Assembly (NCBI RefSeq): GCF_004214895.1 | Contig: NZ_CP035952.1 | Span: 4,970,501-5,034,500, forward strand | Reading direction: 5' to 3' | Origin: Pseudomonas tructae | Lineage (GTDB): Bacteria > Pseudomonadota > Gammaproteobacteria > Pseudomonadales > Pseudomonadaceae | DNA length: 64,000 nucleotides | Part shown: positions 9,785-17,796 of the stretch, in pieces | Layout of the letters: every line of letters starts with the position of its first letter | Position numbering within the stretch: position 1 is the first letter of the stretch | The notes under the pieces: model-generated | Database searches by the model: none | Told to the model about the DNA's origin: nothing | What the model saw: only the letters and a program-made list of their open reading frames with translations | Translations under genes and position numbers: made by a program

Positions 9785-10377
9785 CACGCGTTCTCCTGAT
9801 CGACGCCGACGACGATGATGTCGTCCGACTCATAAGAGTGCGGCGGCACTGGCAGATTGAGCGGTGCCGGCTGCGATTTGTAGACGCGGCCAGCCAGGTC
9901 GTAGTGGGAACCGTGGCACGGGCAGAAATAGCCACCGACCCACTTCGGACCCAGGTCGACAGGTGCCACTTCCGGGCGGAAGGTCGGCGAACAGCCCAGG
10001 TGGGTGCACAGACCGACCAGCACGAGAATCTCCGGCTTGATCGAGCGGTTCGACGGATCGACGTAGGTCGGCTGCACCGAAGCCTTGGACTCGGGGTCGG
10101 AGAGGTCGCCGGTAATCTTCTTGAGGTTACCGAGGATCTCTTCGGTACGACGGACGATGAACACCGGTTGGCCGCGCCATTCAGCAATCATCTGCTGACC
10201 AGGCTCTACCTTGGCGATATTGACCTTCACCGGTGCACCAGCGGCTTTCGCCTTGGCACTGGGAAACCATGACCCTACGAACGGGACCGCAGCCCCCACC
10301 GCTCCTGCAGCACCCACCACGGATGTGGCTGCTACGAGGAAGCGACGCCGGCCTGCATTGACGCCGTCATTGCTCAT
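9784..10377 (-). CDS. petA: Rieske iron-sulfur subunit of the bc1 complex
   Basis: The 197-residue Rieske protein carries the 2Fe-2S cluster that takes electrons from ubiquinol. It has a twin-arginine type N terminus (AGRRRFLVAATSVVGAAGAV) that also serves as the membrane anchor, and the two cluster motifs CTHLGC and CPCHGSHYD. It is the first gene of petABC; petB and petC follow with one-base overlaps, so the three subunits are coupled. Confidence 0.97.
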   Translation of the reverse strand: MSNDGVNAGRRRFLVAATSVVGAAGAVGAAVPFVGSWFPSAKAKAAGAPVKVNIAKVEPGQQMIAEWRGQPVFIVRRTEEILGNLKKITGDLSDPESKASVQPTYVDPSNRSIKPEILVLVGLCTHLGCSPTFRPEVAPVDLGPKWVGGYFCPCHGSHYDLAGRVYKSQPAPLNLPVPPHSYESDDIIVVGVDQENA

Positions 10378-10457
10378 TCAGTCCTCTCCCATCAGCTTTA
10401 TGGCCTGTTGCAACAGGCATCTACTAAGTAATTTCTGAACCGCTAAAAATTTGCCGC

Positions 10458-10486
10458 ATGGTAATGAAAAGACCCTTCTCTGACAA
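10458..10486 (-). promoter_or_regulatory. Candidate sigma-70 promoter of petABC
   Basis: On the minus strand TTGTCA (10481-10486) and TACCAT (10458-10463) are 17 bases apart, giving a start near 10451 and a leader of about 75 bases before petA. Confidence 0.5.
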
Positions 10487-10586
10487 GGTGATTAGCCTAG
10501 TGCCACCCCGCTATCCCTTGTAACTCTTGACTTGCGTCTATGCGGCAAGTTGTCACAGTAAACAACAGCATAGTTATTCAAGACAT

Positions 10587-10624
10587 AAAAAAAGCCCGGT
10601 TCCACCAGGAACCGGGCTTTTTTT
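10587..10624. terminator. Intrinsic terminator after rpsI
   Basis: The arms AAGCCCGGTTCC and GGAACCGGGCTT form a 12-bp stem with loop ACCA, flanked by A and T runs on the two sides. It ends the rplM-rpsI transcript on the minus strand and can act in both directions. Confidence 0.93.
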
Positions 10625-10640
10625 GAACGCCGAAGCGAAA

Positions 10641-11033
10641 TTAACGCTTGGAGTACTGAGGACGCTTACGTGCTTTACGCAGACCCACTTTCTTACGCTC
10701 AACTTCACGAGCGTCGCGGGTGACGTAGCCAGCACGACGCAGAGCGCCACGCAGGGTTTCGTCGTAGTCCATCAGTGCACGGGTGATACCGTGACGGATC
10801 GCACCGGCCTGGCCGCTGACACCACCACCGATAACGGTGACGTAGATGTCGAACTTTTCGGTGGTCTCGGTCAGTTCCAGCGGCTGGCGTACTACCATGC
10901 GCGCGGTTTCACGACCGAAGAACACGTCCAGAGAACGGTTGTTGATGGAGATGTTACCGGTACCTGGACGCAGGAAAACGCGAGCGGTTGCGGTCTTGCG
11001 ACGGCCAGTGCCGTAATTTTGAGTCGCCGACAT
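10641..11033 (-). CDS. rpsI: 30S ribosomal protein S9
   Basis: The 130-residue S9 protein has the family N terminus [20 protein letters not shown], the central [19 protein letters not shown] and the basic tail [17 protein letters not shown] whose last residues reach the ribosomal P site. It lies 14 bases downstream of rplM, the universal gene order. Confidence 0.98.
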   Translation of the reverse strand: MSATQNYGTGRRKTATARVFLRPGTGNISINNRSLDVFFGRETARMVVRQPLELTETTEKFDIYVTVIGGGVSGQAGAIRHGITRALMDYDETLRGALRRAGYVTRDAREVERKKVGLRKARKRPQYSKR

Positions 11034-11047
11034 AATGAACTATTCCG

Positions 11048-11476
11048 TTAAATCTTCAGTTCTTGGGGCTGCTGAGCAGTATGAGGGTGAGTAGCGCCCG
11101 CATAGACTTTCAGCTTACGGTACATGTCGCGACCCAGTGGGTTCTTAGGCAGCATGCCTTTAACCGCGGTCTCGATCACGCGCTCTGGGGCCTTGGCGAT
11201 CAACTTCTCGAAGTTGATTTCCTTGATACCGCCCGGGAAGCCGGAGTGGGAGTAGTAAATTTTGTCCGAAGTCTTGGCACCAGTGACACGGATCTGCTCG
11301 GCGTTGATGACGACGATGTAGTCGCCGGTGTCAACGTGAGGAGTGTACTCTGGCTTGTGCTTGCCACGCAGACGGCTCGCGATCTCAGTGGCCAGACGAC
11401 CCAGGGTCTTGCCAGCAGCATCAACGACGAACCAGTCGCGCTTTACTGTTTCCGGTTTAGCAGTAAAAGTTTTCAT
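11048..11476 (-). CDS. rplM: 50S ribosomal protein L13
   Basis: The 142-residue L13 protein is recognised from [40 protein letters not shown] and [21 protein letters not shown]13 is an early assembly protein of the large subunit and in E. coli represses its own rplM-rpsI mRNA. Confidence 0.98.
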   Translation of the reverse strand: MKTFTAKPETVKRDWFVVDAAGKTLGRLATEIASRLRGKHKPEYTPHVDTGDYIVVINAEQIRVTGAKTSDKIYYSHSGFPGGIKEINFEKLIAKAPERVIETAVKGMLPKNPLGRDMYRKLKVYAGATHPHTAQQPQELKI

Positions 11477-11519
11477 TCTTTATAGCCTCAGGGGCCGCCC
11501 AGCGAAAATAAGACGGCAG

Positions 11520-11548
11520 ATCTTACTGGATAGTGCGCACCTTGACAA
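11520..11548 (-). promoter_or_regulatory. Sigma-70 promoter of rplM-rpsI
   Basis: On the minus strand TTGTCA (11543-11548) and TAAGAT (11520-11525) are 17 bases apart. The predicted start near 11513 leaves a 37-base leader before rplM. Confidence 0.6.
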
Positions 11549-11727
11549 GTCAAGGACACAGCCGCACACGGACGCTATCGGGGGCTCGGGTCAGCGCGTC
11601 CAATATTCGGCAGGGTTCTTCTGTGAGCGGGGCATCACTCCCACCACACCGAGAGGGGCTGAATTATCCAGATTGCGAAAAAAAATTCAACCTGCTTTTA
11701 TGCTTCTTTTACTCAGGAAGCCGCCGC

Positions 11728-12768
11728 ATGGACTATCGCCAGCTGGGCCGAACCGACCTCAATGTCAGCGCCCTGTGCCTGGGCAGCATGACCTGGGGCG
11801 AGCAGAACGACCAGGCGCAGGCCTTCGCCCAGATCGAACGGGCCAAGGCCGCCGGGATCAACTTCATCGATACCGCCGAGATGTACCCCGTCCCTCCCCG
11901 CCCGGAAACCTACGCCGCCACCGAGCGAATCATCGGCAACTGGTTTGGCCAGCGCGGCGATCGCGCCGACTGGATCCTGGCCAGCAAGGTCGCCGGCCCC
12001 GGCAACGGTATCAACCATATTCGCGACGGCCTGCTCAAGCACAACCGCCAGCACATCGTGGCCGCCCTCGACGACAGCCTCAAGCGCCTGCAGACCGACT
12101 GGATCGACCTGTACCAGTTGCACTGGCCCGAGCGCAGCACCAATTTCTTCGGCAAGCTGGGCTACCAGCACGCGCCGCAGGACCTGTTCACCCCACTGGA
12201 AGAAACCCTCGAAGTACTCGACGAGCAGGTCAAGGCCGGCAAGATCCGCCACATCGGCCTGTCCAACGAAACCCCGTGGGGCACCATGAAGTTCCTGCAA
12301 CTGGCCGAAAGCCGTGGCTGGAGCCGCGCGGTATCGATCCAGAACCCCTACAACCTGCTCAACCGCAGCTTCGAGGTGGGCCTGGCGGAAATCGCCATCC
12401 GCGAACAGTGCGGCCTGCTGGCCTACTCGCCCCTGGCTTTTGGCATGCTCTCGGGTAAATACGAGAACGGCGCGCGCCCGGCCGCAGGCCGCCTGACCCT
12501 GTTCAACCGCTTCTCGCGCTACTCCAACCCGCAAACCGTGGCTGCTTGCAGCCGCTACGTGAAGCTGGCCCGCGACCACGGCCTGGACCCGGCGCAGATG
12601 GCCCTGGCCTTCGTCACCCGTCAACCGTTCGTGACCAGCAACATCATCGGCGCCACCACCCTTGAGCAACTGGACAGCAACCTGGCCAGCGTCGACCTCA
12701 AGCTCAGCGATGAGCTGCTGGCGGGCATCGAGGCCATCCATCAGGAACAGCCCAACCCCGCGCCATAG
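11728..12768 (+). CDS. NADP(H)-dependent aldo/keto reductase, Tas/MgrA type
   Basis: A 346-residue (beta/alpha)8 oxidoreductase. The N terminus YRQLGRTDLNVSALCLGSMT, the catalytic FIDTAEMYPVP (Asp-Tyr), the lysine in DWILASKVAG, and WIDLYQLHWPER (His) complete the AKR catalytic tetrad. The C-terminal ATTLEQLDSNLASVD segment forms the NADPH 2'-phosphate pocket. It resembles E. coli Tas, whose physiological substrate is uncertain. The start at 11728 is chosen over the upstream in-frame 11533 because that extension shows no family similarity and contains the rplM promoter region. Confidence 0.88.
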   Translation: MDYRQLGRTDLNVSALCLGSMTWGEQNDQAQAFAQIERAKAAGINFIDTAEMYPVPPRPETYAATERIIGNWFGQRGDRADWILASKVAGPGNGINHIRDGLLKHNRQHIVAALDDSLKRLQTDWIDLYQLHWPERSTNFFGKLGYQHAPQDLFTPLEETLEVLDEQVKAGKIRHIGLSNETPWGTMKFLQLAESRGWSRAVSIQNPYNLLNRSFEVGLAEIAIREQCGLLAYSPLAFGMLSGKYENGARPAAGRLTLFNRFSRYSNPQTVAACSRYVKLARDHGLDPAQMALAFVTRQPFVTSNIIGATTLEQLDSNLASVDLKLSDELLAGIEAIHQEQPNPAP

Positions 12769-12771
12769 GAG

Positions 12772-12797
12772 CTGTGGGAGCGGGCTTGCCCCGCGCC
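12772..12797. repeat. Single REP element
   Basis: One half element (CTGTGGGAGCGGGCTTGCCC then CGCG) directly after the aldo/keto reductase stop. No partner arm is visible nearby. Confidence 0.85.
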
Positions 12798-12882
12798 CTC
12801 AAAACCGAGGGTAGACACAATCGCCAAAAAATAAGACGATCCAGCCGGTGATTGACCACTCTACCCTATAAGAATAAAGAAA

Positions 12883-13881
12883 ATGATGTTTACCCAACCC
12901 ACGGCGTCCTTGCGGCGCGTCAGCATCCTGGCCATCGACAATGTCTTCGCATCGACCCTGATGCAGGCCAAGGATTTCTTCCACCTGGCCAGCCTGCGCT
13001 ACAGCAAGCAATTGGGCCTGGGCCTGCAACCGATGTTCGAAACCCGCCTGGTGAGCCCTGACGGCCAGCCGGTGCGCAGCTTCAGCGACGTGATGCTGCC
13101 GGTCGACAGTGGCCTGGAGCAGGCCGACATCATCATCCTGCCGGCCTTCTGGGACGATTTCGACGCCCTGTGTCAGCGCTACCCGCAAGTGCTGCCTTGG
13201 CTACGTGAGCAGCACGCCCGCGGCGCAGTGCTCTGCGGTGAAGCCAGCGGCGTGTTCTGGCTGGCCGAAGCCGGGCTGCTCGATGGCAAGGAGGCGACCA
13301 CCTACTGGCGCTTCTTCAGCCAGTTCCAAGAGCGCTTCCCCAAAGTCAGCCTCAACCAGGACAAGCACCTGACCGACGCCGACAACCTCTACTGCGCCGG
13401 CGGTACCACCTCGGCCTGCGACCTGTACATCTACCTGATCGAGCGCTTCTGCGGAGCCAATGTGGCGCAAGCAGTGGCCCGCGACATCCTCTACGAAGTG
13501 CAGCGCAACTACACGCCGGGGCGCATGGGCTTTGGCGGGCAGAAGCTGCACCAGGACCTGATCATCCTGCAGATCCAGCACTGGCTCGAAGAGCATTTTG
13601 CCGACAAGTTCCGCTTCGAGGATGTCGCCCGCAACCATGGCATGAGCATCCGTAACTTCATGCGCCGCTTCCAGAGCGCCACCGGCGACAAGCCGCTGCA
13701 TTACCTGCAACGACTGCGCATCGAAACCGCCAAGGGCTTGCTGTCGGGCACGCGCAAGAGCATCAAGACCATCAGCTATGAAGTGGGTTATGACGATGCG
13801 AGTTTCTTTGCCCGCTTGTTCAGGCAGCACACGGAGTTGTCGCCGAATCAGTATCGGCAGCAGTTCATGCAGGAGGCCTGA
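12883..13881 (+). CDS. GlxA family transcriptional regulator (DJ-1/PfpI domain plus AraC HTH)
   Basis: A 332-residue regulator with an N-terminal class-I-amidotransferase-like domain (SILAIDNVFASTLMQAKDFF, ADIIILPAFWDDFD, GAVLCGEASGVFWLAEAG) and a C-terminal AraC/XylS DNA-binding domain of two HTH motifs (FRFEDVARNHGMSIRNFMRR and KTISYEVGYDDASFFARLFR). The GEASG stretch aligns with the nucleophile elbow of DJ-1 proteins but has Cys two residues earlier, so it is probably a ligand-binding rather than catalytic domain. The inducer is unknown. The divergently spaced neighbours give no firm target. Confidence 0.9.
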   Translation: MMFTQPTASLRRVSILAIDNVFASTLMQAKDFFHLASLRYSKQLGLGLQPMFETRLVSPDGQPVRSFSDVMLPVDSGLEQADIIILPAFWDDFDALCQRYPQVLPWLREQHARGAVLCGEASGVFWLAEAGLLDGKEATTYWRFFSQFQERFPKVSLNQDKHLTDADNLYCAGGTTSACDLYIYLIERFCGANVAQAVARDILYEVQRNYTPGRMGFGGQKLHQDLIILQIQHWLEEHFADKFRFEDVARNHGMSIRNFMRRFQSATGDKPLHYLQRLRIETAKGLLSGTRKSIKTISYEVGYDDASFFARLFRQHTELSPNQYRQQFMQEA

Positions 13882-13889
13882 AAGGCCTC

Positions 13890-13938
13890 ATCGCGGGGCA
13901 AGCCCGCTCCCACGGTGGGAGCGGGCTTGCCCCGCGAT
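13890..13938. repeat. REP pair (inverted)
   Basis: Two complete REP arms face each other with almost no spacer, forming a near-perfect 49-base palindrome between the convergent regulator gene and zapE. Such pairs often act as transcript 3' stabilisers or terminators. Confidence 0.92.
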
Positions 13939-13952
13939 GAAGGCGCCGCCGA

Positions 13953-15047
13953 TTAGGGCTTGTGCGCCCGCGACAGGAATTCGTGGGACTGCATCTCCAG
14001 CAAGCGGCTCAGGGTACGCTGGAACTCGAAGGTCAAACGACCACCGGTGTACAGGTCCTTGAGCTCGACCTCGGCCGAGATGATCAACTTGACGTTGCGG
14101 TCATAGAATTCGTCGACCATGTTGATGAAGCGACGGGCGATGTCGTCGGTCGCCACACTCATCTGCTCGACGTCGCTAAGCAGCACGGCATGGAAAATCT
14201 TGCCCAATTCGATGTAGTCGTTCTGGCTGCGCGGACCGTCGCACAGTTCGCGGAACTCGAACCAGGCGACGTCGTCGCAGGTACGCAGCGCGCGAATCTC
14301 GCGGTTCTCGATCACCAGCACGTCGTTCTCGACCGCCTGGGTGCATTCCGGCGTCAGTGCACGGAAGCTCTTGCGCAGGCTTTCGTGGGCGGCTTCGTCG
14401 AGCGGGAAGTGGAACAGCTCGGCCTGCTCCAGGTGGCGCAGGCGATAGTCGACGCCGCTGTCGACGTTGACGATCTCGGTGTTCTGCTTGATCAGGGCAA
14501 TCGCCGGCAAGAAGCGCGCACGCTGCAAGCCGTCCTTGTACAGGCCGTCGGGCACGATGTTGGAGGTGGCCACCAGGGTCACGCCGTTCTTGAACAACTC
14601 CTCCATCAGGGTGCCGAGGATCATCGCGTCGGTGATGTCGGAGACGAAGAACTCGTCAAAGCAGATCACCCGCGCCTCTTCGGAGAAGCGCTTGGCGATG
14701 ATGGTCAGCGGGTTCTTCTCGCCCTTGAGGGTTTTCATTTCCTCATGGACGCGCTTCATGAAGCGGTGGAAGTGCGTACGCGACTTCTGCTTGAACGGTA
14801 GCGCTTCGAAGAAGGTATCGACCAGGTAGGTCTTGCCGCGGCCTACCCCACCCCAGAAGTACAAGCCCTTGACCGGTGCCTGGTCCTTCTTGCCGAACAG
14901 CTTGCCGAACACGCCCGGCTTGCTGTTCTGCGCCGCGATCAGATCGTCGTACAGGCGCTGCAGATGACGCACAGCCGTTTCTTGCGCGGCGTCATGGAAG
15001 AATTCAGGGCGTTTGAGATCTGCTTGATATCGTTCTAGGGGCGTCAT
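13953..15047 (-). CDS. zapE: Cell division protein ZapE (AFG1-like ATPase)
   Basis: A 364-residue P-loop ATPase of the AFG1/ZapE family, which associates with FtsZ rings during division under stress in E. coli. Visible features are the Walker A GGVGRGKTYLVDTFF, Walker B VICFDEFFVSDITDAMI, sensor segment TLVATSNIVPDGLYKDGLQR and the conserved FHRFMKRVHEEM helix. Length fits the family. A trpS terminator lies upstream, so zapE has its own promoter in the 80-base gap. Confidence 0.94.
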   Translation of the reverse strand: MTPLERYQADLKRPEFFHDAAQETAVRHLQRLYDDLIAAQNSKPGVFGKLFGKKDQAPVKGLYFWGGVGRGKTYLVDTFFEALPFKQKSRTHFHRFMKRVHEEMKTLKGEKNPLTIIAKRFSEEARVICFDEFFVSDITDAMILGTLMEELFKNGVTLVATSNIVPDGLYKDGLQRARFLPAIALIKQNTEIVNVDSGVDYRLRHLEQAELFHFPLDEAAHESLRKSFRALTPECTQAVENDVLVIENREIRALRTCDDVAWFEFRELCDGPRSQNDYIELGKIFHAVLLSDVEQMSVATDDIARRFINMVDEFYDRNVKLIISAEVELKDLYTGGRLTFEFQRTLSRLLEMQSHEFLSRAHKP

Positions 15048-15066
15048 AATTCGTTAGCAAGGTAAC

Positions 15067-15098
15067 AAAAACGGGCCGTCACTGTAGCGACGGCCCGG
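15067..15098 (-). terminator. Intrinsic terminator of trpS
   Basis: Arms CGGGCCGTC and GACGGCCCG pair around an ACTGTAGC loop; on the minus strand the stem is followed by a T-rich stretch (TTTTTGTT). Confidence 0.85.
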
Positions 15099-15129
15099 GA
15101 TAATGGCAATCAGACTTCCGATAAGCCGT

Positions 15130-16479
15130 TCAGTCCTGCTGGGGCACCAGGGCCGCACGCAGGGATTCGATTGCCGCGTCACGGGCAGCGCCATCGGCAA
15201 ACTGCGGGCCGTCACCGACGCACTCGCCTTCCAGCCACAGGCTGAAGCCCAGGCCTTCGTGACGCACGTCGAGATCGCCGCCCAGTTGCAGTTGCTTGCT
15301 CACCGCACCGGCGGTCTTGCCGTCGGCGAAGTTGCGCGACAACAGCAGTTGCTCGCCATCGGCGGCCAGCAGGCGGAAGCGGAAGCTGCCGTCATCTTCA
15401 CGGAAGCTGACGAAGCGCGCCGTCTTGGCTGCCTTTTTCTTGACCTGGGCAGTGCCCTGCTCGACGCTGCGGAACGAACGCAGGCCCACCGCCTCACGCA
15501 GTTCCTCAAGGAACGGCGTAGCCACCTTGCGGGCTTTTTGCGCACCGGCCAGGAGGATGTCCTCAAGGTCGGCCGGGCGGCTGATCAACTGGTGATAACG
15601 CTCGCGTGGCTCGCTCAACTGGCCATCGAGCAACTGGAACAGGCGCTGTTTGGCTTCGCCCCAGCCCAGCCCCTGGAGCAGTTCGCTACGGAATTCATCA
15701 GCCTGGGCAGCGGTGGCAAAGGCCTGGAACAAGGTGAACAGGTGCGCGTTGTCCGGATCCTTGGCTTCGCCCGGGGCGCGGGAGTCAGTGACGATGCGCG
15801 AGATGGCATCCTTCATATCCTTGGCGCTGGTGAACAACGGGATGGTGTTGTCGTAGCTCTTGGACATTTTGCGCCCGTCCAGGCCCGGCAGGGTGGCCAC
15901 GCTTTCCTCGATCAGCGCTTCGGGCATGGCGAAGAATTCCTTGCCCTGGCCGAACAGGTGGTTGAAGCGCTGGCCGATATCGCGGGCCATCTCCACGTGC
16001 TGGATCTGGTCGCGACCGACCGGCACCTTGTTGGCATTGAACATCAGGATATCGGCAGCCATCAGTACCGGGTAGCTGTACAGGCCCATGCTGATACCGG
16101 CATCCGGGTCTTCACCGTTCTCGACATTCTTGTCCACCGAGGCCTTGTAGGCGTGCGCACGGTTGAGCAGGCCCTTGGCCGCGACACAGGTCAGCAGCCA
16201 GGTCAGTTCGGGGATTTCCGGGATGTCGGACTGGCGATAGAAAGTCACCCGTTCCGGGTCCAGGCCACCGGCCAGCCAGGTCGCGGCGATTTCCAGGCGC
16301 GAGCGCTGAATGCGCTGCGGGTCATCGCATTTGATCAGGGCGTGGTAGTCGGCCAGGAAGTAGAACGAGTCGACACCCGGCTCACGGCTGGCGAGGATCG
16401 CCGGGCGGATGGCACCGGCGTAGTTGCCCAGGTGAGGCGTGCCCGTGGTGGTGATACCGGTAAGGATGCGCGTAGTCAT
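15130..16479 (-). CDS. trpS: Tryptophanyl-tRNA synthetase
   Basis: A 449-residue class I aminoacyl-tRNA synthetase that charges tRNA-Trp. The HIGH-type motif appears as [12 protein letters not shown] and the KMSKS motif as [12 protein letters not shown]. The protein is about 100 residues longer than E. coli TrpS: the extra C-terminal region (from about residue 340, rich in Lys/Arg then a beta-rich domain ending in AALVPQQD) is shared by Pseudomonas-type enzymes. The start has the family N terminus [20 protein letters not shown]. Confidence 0.95.
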   Translation of the reverse strand: MTTRILTGITTTGTPHLGNYAGAIRPAILASREPGVDSFYFLADYHALIKCDDPQRIQRSRLEIAATWLAGGLDPERVTFYRQSDIPEIPELTWLLTCVAAKGLLNRAHAYKASVDKNVENGEDPDAGISMGLYSYPVLMAADILMFNANKVPVGRDQIQHVEMARDIGQRFNHLFGQGKEFFAMPEALIEESVATLPGLDGRKMSKSYDNTIPLFTSAKDMKDAISRIVTDSRAPGEAKDPDNAHLFTLFQAFATAAQADEFRSELLQGLGWGEAKQRLFQLLDGQLSEPRERYHQLISRPADLEDILLAGAQKARKVATPFLEELREAVGLRSFRSVEQGTAQVKKKAAKTARFVSFREDDGSFRFRLLAADGEQLLLSRNFADGKTAGAVSKQLQLGGDLDVRHEGLGFSLWLEGECVGDGPQFADGAARDAAIESLRAALVPQQD

Positions 16480-16503
16480 GGGTAATCGCTTATCAGGCTT
16501 GTA

Positions 16504-17136
16504 TCAGTTCGAAAGGCGCGGCAGCACCAGTTCCTTGAGGTCGGTGAGCTTGCCATGGAAAAAGTGTCCGCATTCTGCCACTTTCAGCAGGTCATGGGGG
16601 CGTGACAGTGCGTCGGACCAATCGTAGACGATCTGCGGATCGATCACTTCGTCGGTTTCTGGCTGGATGACGGTCAGTTCGCCGTACTGCGGCAAGGGGT
16701 TGTCGCCCAGGCGCATCACCGCCGGGGCGACCATGAACAGGTGCTTGAGGTTGATACTTTGGGCTTCCAGGCGTCCGCCGAGGCTGGCAGCGACAAAGCC
16801 GCCGAAGGAGAAGCCCATCAGGGTCAGTGGCAACTGCGGGTGCTTTTCCAGCAACCAGTTGGCCGCCGCCTGGGCATCGTCCACTTCACCGCTGCCCATA
16901 TCGTGGCTGCCGGCGCTCTGACCAACGCCACGGTAGTTGAAACGCAGGGTGATGTAGCCCGCATCGCGGGCGGTGCGCTGCAGCATCGACACCACCTTGT
17001 TCATCATGGTGCCACCTTGTACCGGGTTGGGGTGGCACAGCAGCACGACGCCACGGGCGTCGGCGACATCGAGGTACAAGGCTTCCAGTTGGCCGACCGG
17101 GCCATCGATGAATACGGGGGTTTCGCGGATAAGCAA
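16504..17136 (-). CDS. Alpha/beta hydrolase (dienelactone-hydrolase-like family)
   Basis: A 210-residue alpha/beta hydrolase. The oxyanion segment LLCHPNPVQGGTMMNKVV, the FNYRGVGQSAGSHDMGSGEVDD loop and the nucleophile elbow GFSFGG (Ser) are clear; the catalytic His is probably in AECGHFFHGKL near the C terminus and the Asp in PETDEVIDP. The substrate is unknown; close homologues are annotated only as hydrolases. It sits 24 bases upstream of trpS on the same strand and is probably co-transcribed. Confidence 0.88.
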   Translation of the reverse strand: MLIRETPVFIDGPVGQLEALYLDVADARGVVLLCHPNPVQGGTMMNKVVSMLQRTARDAGYITLRFNYRGVGQSAGSHDMGSGEVDDAQAAANWLLEKHPQLPLTLMGFSFGGFVAASLGGRLEAQSINLKHLFMVAPAVMRLGDNPLPQYGELTVIQPETDEVIDPQIVYDWSDALSRPHDLLKVAECGHFFHGKLTDLKELVLPRLSN

Positions 17137-17274
17137 GGATAAACTCCGTGACCTGGGGAAGGGTCGACTCGTCTAGCTGAATGATTCTGTCTGAGATATT
17201 TGCGATGGTTCGCGGTATACAGCGCAGGTCCGAGCCGTTAACGTAAAGCAAAGCCGTTTATAGAGGAAGGACTC

Positions 17275-17709
17275 GTGGAACTCTCGCTCTTAGTTTGGTT
17301 GTTGCCGACCCTGGCCCTCGTCGTGGGTGTCGTCGTTGGTTTCCTGGTCGCCCGCCTGCTGCCCAACGCTGCGCCGAGCAGCACCCAGCGTCAGCTGGAC
17401 GATATCCAGGAACGTTTCGACAGCTACCAGAATGAGGTGGTTACTCACTTCAACAGTACGGCTGCGCTGGTCAAGAAACTGACCCAGAGTTACCAGGACG
17501 TCCAGGATCATCTGGCTGAAGGCGCCAACCGCCTGGCCCTGGACGAACTCACCCGTCAGCGCCTGCTGGCCGCCCTGCACTCCGAAGCCGTGCAGCCAGC
17601 GCGTGATCGCCTGACCCCACCCAAGGACACCGAGGTGCCACGCGACTACGCCCCCAAAGCGCCCAACGCACCGGGCATGCTCGATGAGCACTACGGGCTC
17701 AAGCGCTGA
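17275..17709 (+). CDS. yhcB: YhcB/ZapG family inner-membrane protein (DUF1043)
   Basis: A 144-residue protein with one N-terminal membrane helix (LSLLVWLLPTLALVVGVVVG), a central coiled coil (TQRQLDDIQERFDSYQNEVV through HLAEGANRL) and a disordered, proline-rich C terminus. YhcB/ZapG is linked to cell division, envelope growth and the elongasome in E. coli. The start is GTG at 17275, preceded by GAGGAAGGA. It is followed by its own terminator. Confidence 0.88.
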   Translation: MELSLLVWLLPTLALVVGVVVGFLVARLLPNAAPSSTQRQLDDIQERFDSYQNEVVTHFNSTAALVKKLTQSYQDVQDHLAEGANRLALDELTRQRLLAALHSEAVQPARDRLTPPKDTEVPRDYAPKAPNAPGMLDEHYGLKR

Positions 17710-17718
17710 AAACACAAA

Positions 17719-17743
17719 CCTCGCCAACTGGCGGGGTTTTTTA
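17719..17743 (+). terminator. Intrinsic terminator of yhcB
   Basis: A 7-bp stem CCTCGCC/GGCGGGG with loop AACT (one G-T type mismatch) followed by six T residues. Confidence 0.88.
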
Positions 17744-17756
17744 TTGTGGCTGCGGT

Positions 17757-17781
17757 TGTAGGAGCGGGCTTGCCCCGCGAT
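17757..17781. repeat. Single REP element
   Basis: One half element (TGTAGGAGCGGGCTTGCCCC then GCGAT) between the yhcB terminator and the mdeB 3' end. Confidence 0.85.
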
Positions 17782-17796
17782 GAGGCCAGCAAAACC

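Noticed and set aside
12799..13188. Minus-strand open frame opposite the GlxA-type regulator
   Set aside because: Antisense to a well-supported gene, with no motif or ribosome-binding site.
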